From positions 2,431,864 through 2,495,863 of the forward strand of contig OY282386.1 in the NCBI GenBank assembly GCA_958295945.1: 64,000 bases of DNA. Reading direction: 5' to 3'. The notes beneath the pieces were generated by a model. That model saw nothing but the letters and a program-made list of their open reading frames with translations, did no database searches and was not told where the DNA came from. This document shows, in pieces, positions 16,956 to 25,251 of the stretch (position 1 is the stretch's first letter; every line of letters starts with the position of its first letter). The stretch comes from Candidatus Poribacteria bacterium. GTDB lineage: Bacteria; Poribacteria; WGA-4E; WGA-3G. The translations under genes and the position numbers were made by a program.

Positions 16956-19346
16956 TTAAATAGGGCGAATTTTTACTTTTACTTTTGTGCCTTTGGGTGG
17001 AATGACATCTGTATTGACGCGATATGTGCTATCATCTGTCCCACCGGGTAAAGGGTTATTTAATAGTGAATCGGGATCGCGATAAACAGCGATTAAATTA
17101 TGATAAAGTTGAGAGGTAAGTTGGTTGTTTATCAGTCGTCCACCCGTGAAAATCCAATGTGTTTTCTGCATCGGTTGCCCAGTGATGGCATTCCATACCA
17201 ACTCACGCGCATTATGGGTAGTAACATCACCTCCCCTATTCCATTCAACCCATATCTGAACTTGGGAACCCTTCGGTTCGTGTGGATCCCCTTGTACTGC
17301 GAGATTCCTACCGGGTTCAAGATCAAGTGATCCAAGTGCGATAAATAAGTGTATTGGTTCCACATCAATGATTAGGATACTCTCATGAGATTTGCCACGT
17401 GTTCCACAGGCAAAGAATTCAATTATGGTGTCATCAGTTGCTATGTTAATTTCACCTGGTATAGTTATCTCTTTTGTATTCGTATTTAATACCACAGTGC
17501 CTAATTGATACAGGTCTTCTCCAATCTTTTTCGGTTTTCCCAATTTTGAATCTGTAGCAGAAGTTGATTTCGAATATGTTTGAACTGTTACGTAGGCTTT
17601 GTTATCGCTTTCATCAGCATCCTCAAGTTCTACAACGACTGAAATTGTCGTTTCACCTTCCTCTCTTGGCACCCAATCAATTGTGACATCTGTTTCATTC
17701 AGCGTAGATGACCATAATACCTCAGTTGATTTCACTTCAACGTCATTTTCATAGAATATAACTTGTAAAGTTTTATCAAGCGGTGTGCCGCTATTTCTGA
17801 GTGTAGCAGTTAATTTTACTGCTTCTCCAACCCGTGGTGATGGGGGTGAATAACGCAAACTATTTGGCACTATACCGATATTTGGTTCAGTGGGTCCAAC
17901 CGGTGCATGACTCAATGTCATCACAGCAAAACAGGTTGACAAAAAATCGCTCTCCGCACCATGCCATCGACCATCCGGTTGCTGTTCTGATATCATCATT
18001 GCTGAAATTTCATTATACCAGTCGTGACCAGCCAACGTATCTAACTTAGGTGGTATGTCGCAAAAACGTTGTAAAGAAAGCAGGTAATAGTATAACCAAG
18101 AATTTGAACCAGGATTTCGAGTAAGTGACCAATGCTTTCGAATCCACTCCATTCCTTTCTGAATTTGCATGTTTTCAATAGGCACACCACATGCCCGTAA
18201 TGCCCACAACCCAGTTGCTGTCATACTTCCGTAAACACCAATTGCCCAAGGTGAACCTTGATCAACTAAATTATAGAGCCATCCCCCTGTTTCTGTTTGA
18301 TTGCGTCGAATCCAATCTTCAGCACGTTTCCATGTATCCTGTGGAATATCAAGACCCCACTGTTTTGCGGCGTATAAAGCATAGATAACCATGTTCATGT
18401 GTGCGCCATCTGCAGTGTATCCGTAGCCCCATCCACCATCATCACGGTCATCGGCAAATTCATCGTTTTTAATTGGCAGTTGCTTTTCAACTAATTTGTT
18501 GACAGCAAATTGTGCTTTTCTTCTATACTCCATGTTCTCAGTTGCTACCAATACGGGTATAAGGACAGCATACTGATATACAGCAAGTGTATTCCAATCC
18601 TCATTTAGAATAAAATCAAGACCTCGTCGAACAGATGGATCAGAAGGTTTTTTACCAGCAGCGAGTAGTGCTTGTAAGGCTAAAGAGGTCTCTTGTATAC
18701 GGTCTTCTCCGAAATTCCATTCAGGACCCGGAACAAAATTTTCCGCAAGTCCCTTTAAACTGGCTTGACAGATGAAACATGATAGGACGATCTGATTCTC
18801 TGTGCCACATTGCAGACAAGTTCGACTTGTCTTGCCTTGACGTGATTTTATCCATGCAACACCTTGGTCAATAGCAGTTTGGATCTGTTCCGTTGATACA
18901 TCTGGGAACGTTCTTGCAGTTGCTACTATTGTTGCATGTGCTCTGTTATTGGTATAATCCGATTCTGCGATATGTTTTTCGCCTTTAGGGTTAACATCCG
19001 CATAGATATTGGTTATACCAAGTGGCGGTTGCCATTTTGCAGTAATACGTCCAGTATCACCCGGCATGAGTTCCAAGATTACACCAGGACTCAATATTTG
19101 TAGCGGTTGATTAGATGGGTCTCCTTCGTATAGGTCTACAACTAAATCTTCGTTCATCGTAGGAGCGACAGCACCAATATTCCTTACATCAACCCAGATG
19201 AGTATTTGCTCACCCTCAACAGGTGTAGGATTGGAAAAGGTTATACTCTTGGTATCAATTTGAAAATCGGGAAGCTGCGCATAAGTATTCCCAACAACAG
19301 AGATTAGAAGACAAAGCACAAATGGCGTAGTACATAATTTTCGCAT
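16956..19346 (-). CDS. Exported CARDB / alpha-toroid / CARDB / YdjY-domain protein
   Basis: A 796-aa protein with a signal peptide (1-23). Domain order: a CARDB adhesion domain (about 26-142); a helical alpha/alpha toroid of the prenyltransferase/squalene-oxidase type (about 150-480) with repeated Q-TGGW and DGGWGYG motifs; a second CARDB (about 488-592); and a C-terminal YdjY-like domain (about 600-796) with IEFFACGTRGKSHES and FIALGSLDLEPG. A four-Cys knuckle (C177, C180, C190, C193) sits at the start of the toroid. The toroid lacks the DxDD cyclase motif, so it is unlikely to be a terpene cyclase. It is probably a surface or periplasmic binding protein. AAGGTG precedes the ATG. Confidence 0.8.
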   Translation of the reverse strand: MRKLCTTPFVLCLLISVVGNTYAQLPDFQIDTKSITFSNPTPVEGEQILIWVDVRNIGAVAPTMNEDLVVDLYEGDPSNQPLQILSPGVILELMPGDTGRITAKWQPPLGITNIYADVNPKGEKHIAESDYTNNRAHATIVATARTFPDVSTEQIQTAIDQGVAWIKSRQGKTSRTCLQCGTENQIVLSCFICQASLKGLAENFVPGPEWNFGEDRIQETSLALQALLAAGKKPSDPSVRRGLDFILNEDWNTLAVYQYAVLIPVLVATENMEYRRKAQFAVNKLVEKQLPIKNDEFADDRDDGGWGYGYTADGAHMNMVIYALYAAKQWGLDIPQDTWKRAEDWIRRNQTETGGWLYNLVDQGSPWAIGVYGSMTATGLWALRACGVPIENMQIQKGMEWIRKHWSLTRNPGSNSWLYYYLLSLQRFCDIPPKLDTLAGHDWYNEISAMMISEQQPDGRWHGAESDFLSTCFAVMTLSHAPVGPTEPNIGIVPNSLRYSPPSPRVGEAVKLTATLRNSGTPLDKTLQVIFYENDVEVKSTEVLWSSTLNETDVTIDWVPREEGETTISVVVELEDADESDNKAYVTVQTYSKSTSATDSKLGKPKKIGEDLYQLGTVVLNTNTKEITIPGEINIATDDTIIEFFACGTRGKSHESILIIDVEPIHLFIALGSLDLEPGRNLAVQGDPHEPKGSQVQIWVEWNRGGDVTTHNARELVWNAITGQPMQKTHWIFTGGRLINNQLTSQLYHNLIAVYRDPDSLLNNPLPGGTDDSTYRVNTDVIPPKGTKVKVKIRPI

Positions 19347-19435
19347 GATACACCTTACAAGTATAATTTGACTTATATCAAATTTGTTTGAATAAGAAGA
19401 CTATTAATTAAGTCAAGGTAACAAGGCACTGAGAT

Positions 19436-19645
19436 AGGGTTATTTAGTTTTAACTATGTTCAGGATAGAGATTTACTGAATGTTAATATCCAAGGCGGTA
19501 GGTTCGGTTTCCTAACCGCACCATAGGCATCAATTTAACGTCCTTCCAGTGGCCGGTAGGTTCGGTTTCCTAACCGAACCTACAGCCTTGGGGCATTTAG
19601 CATTTGTGAAAAAAATACTAGAAAAACCGAAAACTAAATGACCCT
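19436..19645. repeat. MITE-like element, family 2, copy B
   Basis: The ends AGGGTTATTTAGTTTT (19436) and its inverted partner (ending 19645) match copy A at 4068-4388. The body has the same palindromes of the GGTAGGTTCGGTTTCCTAAC type and the same flanking phrase TTGGGGCATTTAGCATTTGT, but lacks the extra middle block of copy A. The remainder of the 19347-19831 gap holds a second, looser inverted repeat (CGAAGCACGGAGA near 19688 and GGTCTCCGTGCCTCGC near 19730) and no gene. Confidence 0.75.
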
Positions 19646-19831
19646 AGCACTGAAACCTCGTTCTCCAATGAACAGATAAGAGTTGCGAAGCACGGAGATT
19701 TATACCAAATTAACCCGATTTGTAGCGCGAGGTCTCCGTGCCTCGCAATGCTGATTTTATTAAAGAAATAATGATCACGCCAATCTGGTACTATACCAAG
19801 TTCTCATTCCAAGAAGCACTAAATCTTGTTT

Positions 19832-20791
19832 TTAATTGCCTTCCCAATATCCGATTGAGACTTTAGAGGGTTGCGGCACGGGAATTGCGAAACGTCTTTG
19901 ACCATTTGCTGTCCATTTGCTAACTTCACCCGAAAAAGTTGACCCGAGCATATCTGCGATCCAAATTTCATTTTCCGCTGGAGAATAACTTACAGCGACG
20001 ATTGCCATTCCTACTTCATAGGTTTGTTCTGTCGCACCAGTTGAAGAGATTTTCAGTAACAAATTATTGTTTGAAGCTACCCATACACTGCCATCTTTAG
20101 GGTTCACACTGGGTGAAACCGGTGCCTTAATGTCAGAAAGTTTTACCAACTCTTTACCATCAGGAGACAGACGGACAAGTGCATTATTTTGTGTGTCAGC
20201 GACCCAAACATTTCCTTGATAGTCAACTGACATCCCACCTTTTGGCTCATTCATCGGGGGTGCAGTTGCAACTTTATTTCCTTCAGCATCATATCGTGCG
20301 ATTGGTCCTTTTCCATCTGCGATCCAGCAGCTGCCATCCTTTGGAATTACGGCTACACTGAACCTACCTGCATCCAAATTCGCTGGTCCATCTGGCGGTA
20401 TGACTTCGGCAAGGATACTTTGTCCATCAGCTGAAACCTTTCTGACTCCATCAAGTCCAGCAATCCAGATGGCACCATCAGTAGGGTTAATAGATATCCC
20501 AGTAGGTGATTTAATTGCTGGCGTTTGTGTGAATGTGTCAGCTGCGGGATCATATCTAACCACAGTATTGGACGCAGAAACTGCAATCCAAACAATACCG
20601 TTAGTAGGGTTAACCTGAACATCACTTGCATTCGTCAAATTTTCTATTGCGGTGGGATCTCCTTCTCCATTTGCATGCAATCTATAAACAGTCATCCCAC
20701 TACTGACAATCCAACATTCACCATTATATTCACCATGCCCAAGTGAAACACACATCGTAAGCAGCATCACTACCCAAACCATTTTTTTCAT
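19832..20791 (-). CDS. Exported NHL/SMP-30-like beta-propeller protein
   Basis: A 319-aa protein with a signal peptide (1-20), followed by about six repeats of roughly 43 residues. Each carries a strand of the form G-x-x-W-I/V-A-D/S plus a G-I/V-S-I/V-NP-DG turn (examples: NGIVWIAVSASNTVVRYDP, DGSVWVASNNNLLLKIS). This is a six-bladed propeller of the NHL, virginiamycin B lyase-like or SMP-30-like type. No catalytic metal ligands can be assigned by eye, so a binding or sensor role is as likely as lyase activity. AAGGA precedes the ATG. It sits 485 nt upstream of the CARDB/toroid gene on the same strand. Confidence 0.8.
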   Translation of the reverse strand: MKKMVWVVMLLTMCVSLGHGEYNGECWIVSSGMTVYRLHANGEGDPTAIENLTNASDVQVNPTNGIVWIAVSASNTVVRYDPAADTFTQTPAIKSPTGISINPTDGAIWIAGLDGVRKVSADGQSILAEVIPPDGPANLDAGRFSVAVIPKDGSCWIADGKGPIARYDAEGNKVATAPPMNEPKGGMSVDYQGNVWVADTQNNALVRLSPDGKELVKLSDIKAPVSPSVNPKDGSVWVASNNNLLLKISSTGATEQTYEVGMAIVAVSYSPAENEIWIADMLGSTFSGEVSKWTANGQRRFAIPVPQPSKVSIGYWEGN

Positions 20792-21117
20792 TTTCTTTAT
20801 ATCCTTTTTCGCTTGTACATATTTTACAAAACAAATTCGTAGTAGAAGTTATAGACAAGATTTTAGCATTTTTCAAACATATTATCAAGGTGTTTTGTTT
20901 GCGAAATAGATGTCCGATTTTCTTAAGTTGTTAAATCATATAACAAGTATGTGCAAGAATGATACCAATTGGAATTATCGTCAATTTCTTCCCTAATCGC
21001 AATTTCGTTTTCAACTGCTAAGAGATTTGGTAAGAATTTGAACATCTCTGTTCACATATTGAACAGGTCGTGTATCTAACGTGAGGTTGATATATTAATT
21101 CAATTACCGTTGTAGAT

Positions 21118-21232
21118 TGAGTTGAGGCACGAAACCCAACCTTTAGTCCAATAATGAGCAAAAATGCTGGGTTTCGAACCGCGATCCAACCTACAGATAA
21201 GTTTTGAACGAATTATCAAACTCACGGTATTT
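21118..21232. repeat. Dispersed inverted repeat, family 5, copy 1 (gap 20792-21700)
   Basis: A hairpin built on GGCACGAAACCCAAC and TGGGTTTCG is followed about 25 nt later by TCAAACTCACGGTA. The same arrangement recurs at 30433-30540. The rest of 20792-21700 has no credible gene. It contains a 10-bp stem AAAACGTTAC / GTAACGTTTT (21408-21417 with 21434-21443, 16-nt loop) and a third GGTAACGTTTT at about 21530, of unknown meaning. Confidence 0.5.
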
Positions 21233-21700
21233 TTTGTGCTTTTCTTTTATCGTATAGTGTTAATATAAGCGTTCACCGATAGGTTAATATTTATTGCGAA
21301 ACAATAGATGTCAATTTAGTGAAATTCTTTTGAACATTTTGCATTGGCTAGGTTAGGAGACCTCTTCTGTCGTGGGAAGAAAGTCTCGGCTTATATTATA
21401 ATTCACCAAAACGTTACTAAAAGTGTTGCATTGGTAACGTTTTTATTTATAACGATAATTCCATACGGCTATTGGACTTGTAGGCACATTTTTCGATGTT
21501 TCGGATTTCGTAATTTTGAGATTTTGGTAACGTTTTGTGTCTTGTGTGTTTGACCGATTTTTTAGATAACGACTTGTGTTAGTTAGTTATTTTACTGTAA
21601 TACTAAACTTCACATATACAAATCTTTTGTATTTTTGTTGACTTTTTTCCATCCTTATGCTTCCATTTATAAATAAACTTTTCAAAAATGGAGCAGAAGG

Positions 21701-21869
21701 ATGGACTTACAGGATACAATAGAAAAATATGTCATGCAACTGAAAAATGTCCAACGCACCTTAAAGGGTGTTGCTAAAGTCTGTCCACAAATAATGGCAA
21801 CACTTTATGATGCGAACTTCCCTGGTGTTGAAGCATTTCGTCCGGGACCAAAAAGTCGTTGTCTTGATA
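21701..21869 (+). pseudogene. 5' fragment of an unknown gene, cut by the IS4-family element
   Basis: An ATG with GGAG 7 nt upstream opens a frame of 56 codons (MDLQDTIEKYVMQLKNVQRT and on) before the left inverted repeat of the IS begins at 21870. The frame runs a further 22 codons inside the IS and stops at 21937. The gene part has no recognisable family. No continuation was seen on the right side of the element, so either the locus was rearranged or this was never a complete gene. Confidence 0.4.
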
Positions 21870-21902
21870 CAATACCTTCGCCAAAAAAATTGTTGAATAA
21901 AT

Positions 21903-21966
21903 TGGGCAAATGTCCTAAAGTTATGCAAATATATTAATAAAATAACTTTGAAAGGACAATTGCCCA
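21903..21966 (+). promoter_or_regulatory. Hairpin masking the transposase ribosome binding site
   Basis: TGGGCAAATGTCCT (21903-21916) pairs with AGGACAATTGCCCA (21953-21966) at 13 of 14 positions, with a 36-nt loop. The 3' arm contains the Shine-Dalgarno AAAGGA region and reaches the A of the transposase ATG. Such structures in IS leaders block translation of read-through mRNA from outside promoters. The pairing is seen directly; the function is inferred. Confidence 0.6.
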
Positions 21967-23309
21967 TGCAAGTAATTATAGCACTTTTTGCAGTTTTTGC
22001 ACCACATATATCTGCAACGACAGGATGCCAATTATCATGTGTTGTCCTCGCAGTGCTTGCGATGACAGGACGGGTCACCATGTTAAATATCTCTCGTTGG
22101 ACATCAAAAGGCGGTAGCTACCGCACAATTCAACGCTTTTTCAACACGGTGCTGCCTTGGCCGACCCTCTTCTGGGTGTTTTTTCGCACACACCTGCTTG
22201 ATCGTGAAAGCGAATATATCATCGTAGGAGACGAAACAATCAAGCCCAAAACGGGTTCAAAGACTTTTGGTTTAGACCGTTTCTTTTCTTCAACACATGG
22301 CAAAGCGATCCCAAGTTTGTCATTCTTAGCCGTGTCCTTAGTGAGTGTCAATGAACGGCGTTCTTATCCAATGGCTATAGAACAAATCGTCCGAGATGAC
22401 ACATCATCAACTTCAGCTGCCAAACAAGATGCTACCCCAAAGGACCCCTTGAAACGCCCGCGTGGACACCCAAAAGGGAGCAAAAACCGAGATAAAACCG
22501 ATGTCGTGATTATCGGTGTTTTGAAACAACTTCAAATTATGATCAAAACGCTACTGTCAAAAGTCGGCGGTGCGATCCAACTCCGGTATTTAGTGCTTGA
22601 TGGATATTTTGGACATAATAACGGAGGACAAATGACAAGACAATGTGATCTCCATCTCATCTCAAAACTTCGCTCGGATGCCGCACTGTTTTGGCAACCG
22701 ACAGACGAAAAAGAAGGCCCCGGACGCCCACGGCTCTACGGGGAAAGGTTCAACCCACAACAGATTGATCCGAAATATCGCATCTCTATCCAAACCGATG
22801 GAAATATCAGAACCGACATCTATCAAGGACACCTGCGAAACCAAAAGTTCCCAGAACTTCTAAACGTCGTTTGCCTCCTCAAGACAAACTTGAAAACAAA
22901 AAAGCAATCACACATCCTATTGTTTAGTTCTGATTTAGCATTAGACGCAGAAAAGATGATTGACTATTATTCCCTTCGTTTCCAAATCGAGTTCAACTTC
23001 CGGGATGCGAAACAATATTGGGGATTGCAAGATGCTATGAATGTCAACAAAGAACCCGTGAACACTGCAGCAAATCTATCAATGTTTATGATCCATGTCA
23101 GTGCGAAACTCATGGAAAAGGACAGATGTCAGAATCCCGAATATAGTGTATTAGATCTCAAATCGCGCTACCGAGGGCTGAAATATGTGCATGAAACATT
23201 AAAAATGCTTCCGCAAAAACCTGAACCAATTGTTATTCAGCAAATCACTGAACATCTGGGTTCAATCGGTGCTATTCATCACACACAACCCAATCTTAAC
23301 CCAGGATAA
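21966..23309 (+). CDS. IS4-family DDE transposase
   Basis: 447 aa from ATG 21966, with AAAGGA 9 nt upstream; an upstream TTG at 21948 is a weaker start. The catalytic residues are visible: first Asp in IIVGDETIKP, second Asp in YLVLDGYFG, and Glu in the IS4 YREK signature Y-x2-R-x3-E-x6-K (YSLRFQIEFNFRDAK). A Lys/Arg-rich linker with RPRGHPKGSKNRDK lies between the first two acids. The full length and intact motifs suggest it is active. Confidence 0.9.
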   Translation: MQVIIALFAVFAPHISATTGCQLSCVVLAVLAMTGRVTMLNISRWTSKGGSYRTIQRFFNTVLPWPTLFWVFFRTHLLDRESEYIIVGDETIKPKTGSKTFGLDRFFSSTHGKAIPSLSFLAVSLVSVNERRSYPMAIEQIVRDDTSSTSAAKQDATPKDPLKRPRGHPKGSKNRDKTDVVIIGVLKQLQIMIKTLLSKVGGAIQLRYLVLDGYFGHNNGGQMTRQCDLHLISKLRSDAALFWQPTDEKEGPGRPRLYGERFNPQQIDPKYRISIQTDGNIRTDIYQGHLRNQKFPELLNVVCLLKTNLKTKKQSHILLFSSDLALDAEKMIDYYSLRFQIEFNFRDAKQYWGLQDAMNVNKEPVNTAANLSMFMIHVSAKLMEKDRCQNPEYSVLDLKSRYRGLKYVHETLKMLPQKPEPIVIQQITEHLGSIGAIHHTQPNLNPG

Positions 23310-23380
23310 TTGGCGAAGGTATTGACCGTAGTGTGTCCATAATTATGATTTTTACTATAATCCAAAAAAGACGAGAAAGG

Positions 23381-23409
23381 TGCAACCGATTTGCATCTCG
23401 ATTGTAGTA
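23381..23409 (+). promoter_or_regulatory. Likely autoregulated promoter of ECF sigma 1
   Basis: TGCAAC (23381-23386), 17-bp spacer, GTAGTA (23404-23409), with the inverted repeat TGCAA/TTGCA inside (23381-23395). The same layout precedes ECF sigma 2 (28179-28207) and the ECF-TPR gene (31831-31859). ECF sigma factors commonly drive their own promoter. Upstream, 23325-23357 is the remnant of a family-1 MITE. Confidence 0.6.
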
Positions 23410-23438
23410 CCATTAACCTCAAGTGCGGAGGTGATGAC

Positions 23439-23972
23439 ATGACTGAAGACGAATTCCTTGAACTGGTTCGCAAACATCAAGATGGAATCTATCGGCATGC
23501 ACTCTATCTACTCAAAAACACTGAAGACGCAAAAGATATGACACAAGAAACCTTTATCAAAGCATGGCAACATCGGAAAAAATTAAGACAAAAAACTGTT
23601 CACGCATGGTTGCTGAAATGCACACGAAATCTCTGTTTTAACCTAATAAAACGCAGAAAGTTTCAGGTCCATTTATCAGAAGAAGATGATGACGGTGATA
23701 CGTTTGGCATGCTACTAAAGACACAAGAAAACAAGTCAAGTCCATCCCCGGAGGAAATTACGATCATGCATGAAACCAAGCAGTTAGTACATCGCGCAAT
23801 TGGAGAACTGCCGACTTCTATGAGGTCCATAGTCATAATGCGTGAATTAGAGGAGATGAGTTACAAAGAGATCGCAGCGATAGTAAAACAACCTGAAAAC
23901 AGTGTGAAATCAACCGTATTTCGTGCTCGTAAAAGATTACGTGAGATATTGAGCGGCCTCATGGAGACATAA
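23439..23972 (+). CDS. ECF RNA polymerase sigma factor 1
   Basis: 177 aa from ATG 23439, with GGAGGT 6 nt upstream; the longer frame from 23391 overlaps the promoter. Sigma region 2 shows HALYLLKNTEDAKDMTQETFIKAW (about 20-43), and region 4 shows YKEIAAIVKQPENSVKSTVFRARKRLREIL (about 143-172). It is followed after 3 nt by a zinc anti-sigma factor, then by two DUF4252 proteins, which it probably controls. It is close in sequence to ECF sigma 2 at 28237-28773 (same DAKDMxQETFIKAW and PENSVKS segments). Confidence 0.92.
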   Translation: MTEDEFLELVRKHQDGIYRHALYLLKNTEDAKDMTQETFIKAWQHRKKLRQKTVHAWLLKCTRNLCFNLIKRRKFQVHLSEEDDDGDTFGMLLKTQENKSSPSPEEITIMHETKQLVHRAIGELPTSMRSIVIMRELEEMSYKEIAAIVKQPENSVKSTVFRARKRLREILSGLMET

Positions 23973-23975
23973 CCG

Positions 23976-24647
23976 ATGACACAAAAAGCATCACACGGCA
24001 GAACATGTAAAGACTTCCAAACACTATTGGAAGAATATATCACAGGTGAATTGGATGACCAGACAGAATCTGCTATTACATCGCATCTCACCACATGTGA
24101 CAAATGTCAACACGAACTGCATTTAGCACAAACGATTGATACGGTTTTAGATGACTTGCCAAAGCCTACATCACCTCCTGAAATTCTAAGCGAGGTCTCA
24201 GCTTATGTTCGCGCAAATCCTAAAAGCGAAAGTTGGTTACATAGATTCTTTCAATTTTCTAACGTTTTGGAATACTTACGTTCACCATTACTGCGTGTAA
24301 GTGCAATGGTTGCTCTTATCTGCCTTATGTTATTCGGTGTTCACCAATATCAAAGGTATGTTGAAGTAGAACAAGCAAAAAGCGACTTCCAATATGCAAT
24401 GAGTAAGATGCAATCTGCAGTTCGTAAAACAAGCCTTGCAGTAAACGATAGTTTTACATCACTCAACGTTGACGATGCACCACGTCGCGCGCTAAAACCG
24501 ACAAAGGATATCTCACCTGCAATACAACAGAGTCTGGGTGTTCTCAACATCTTAACTGGTTCAGAAAATCACCAAGAGTCAAATACAATTAAGTCAAATA
24601 ATCCTATACAACAGAACAATCAAAATCCAGGAGGAAATACACAATGA
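23976..24647 (+). CDS. Zinc-binding anti-sigma factor (zf-HC2 type)
   Basis: A 223-aa single-pass membrane protein. The N-terminal anti-sigma domain has C11 and the H37-xxx-C41-xx-C44 motif (HLTTCDKC). A TM helix lies at about 107-124, and the periplasmic part (about 125-223) is helical, then Asn/Gln-rich. It should bind ECF sigma 1 in the cytoplasm and release it on an envelope signal. Its stop overlaps the next ATG (ATGA), and an AGGAGG inside its last codons serves the DUF4252 gene, so output is tightly coupled. Confidence 0.9.
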   Translation: MTQKASHGRTCKDFQTLLEEYITGELDDQTESAITSHLTTCDKCQHELHLAQTIDTVLDDLPKPTSPPEILSEVSAYVRANPKSESWLHRFFQFSNVLEYLRSPLLRVSAMVALICLMLFGVHQYQRYVEVEQAKSDFQYAMSKMQSAVRKTSLAVNDSFTSLNVDDAPRRALKPTKDISPAIQQSLGVLNILTGSENHQESNTIKSNNPIQQNNQNPGGNTQ

Positions 24648-25186
24648 AACGATTTACCCTTGTTGTCCTATTAGTCGCTTTATGCTTTCTTGGCAACGGT
24701 ATAGCAGAAACCGAGGCAATTCGTGGCAAAATAGATATGAACATGTCTGATGCCGCAACCCCAACGATTGAAGTTAACTTAGACCAATCCTTTTTCAATC
24801 TCTTTATCAAATTCACAGTAAACCAACCAGCTTTGTCAGAGTATGCGGAGATGATAGAAGGTGTTTTCATTCGCAGTTATGATAATGAGTCCGGTGACTT
24901 AACTAAAATGAAAAGTCGTTACCAAGAAATTCTCAAAACGGAGGACTGGGAGCACATTGTTAAGGTCAAGGACGAACTCCGCGTCTGCCTACTTTACGCT
25001 GAGACACTAGGTGTTGTCAACGGCATTTTCGTATCCTTTACTGATAAACAGAATACTACTTTCGTGAATGTATGTGGTGAGATTGATTTTCAAAAACTTG
25101 GCATACTGTTTGGAAAAATTTTGGAATCCAATCCCGAGTTCTTAAAGGACATCAAGATTGATGGAAAGTTTGGAATCAAAAAGTGA
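24644..25186 (+). CDS. Stand-alone exported DUF4252 protein
   Basis: 180 aa with a signal peptide (1-21) and one DUF4252-like domain: VFIRSYDNE, EDWEHIVKVKDELRVCLLY, VVNGIFVSFTD and FVNVCGEIDFQKLGIL. It is the single-domain version of the module at the N-terminus of the three Omp85 chimeras. DUF4252 genes are known beside sigma/anti-sigma pairs in other phyla, mostly Bacteroidetes, which fits. It may be a periplasmic signal or ligand-binding protein feeding the anti-sigma factor. It is translationally coupled to the anti-sigma gene. Confidence 0.88.
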   Translation: MKRFTLVVLLVALCFLGNGIAETEAIRGKIDMNMSDAATPTIEVNLDQSFFNLFIKFTVNQPALSEYAEMIEGVFIRSYDNESGDLTKMKSRYQEILKTEDWEHIVKVKDELRVCLLYAETLGVVNGIFVSFTDKQNTTFVNVCGEIDFQKLGILFGKILESNPEFLKDIKIDGKFGIKK

Positions 25187-25251
25187 ACAAGATGCATTCC
25201 ACACACATAATAATCTTGTTCAATAAGATATTATAGAAGGAGAATAATACC

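Larger units (their letters stand above)
21870..23324 (+). mobile_element. IS4-family insertion sequence
   Basis: A perfect 15-bp terminal inverted repeat: CAATACCTTCGCCAA at 21870-21884 and TTGGCGAAGGTATTG at 23310-23324. The right repeat starts directly after the transposase stop. Total length is 1455 bp with one transposase gene. I see no target-site duplication. The left flank is the unknown gene fragment. The right flank (23325-23357) is the end of a family-1 MITE, so the element probably landed in a MITE and one side was later rearranged. Confidence 0.85.

Noticed and set aside
16956-19346. Squalene-hopene cyclase
   Set aside because: QW-like toroid repeats are present, but there is no DxDD motif, and the protein has a signal peptide and CARDB/YdjY domains.
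21344-21553. 69-codon frame before the IS4 element
   Set aside because: Low-complexity hydrophobic reading, no ribosome binding site, overlaps an inverted repeat.
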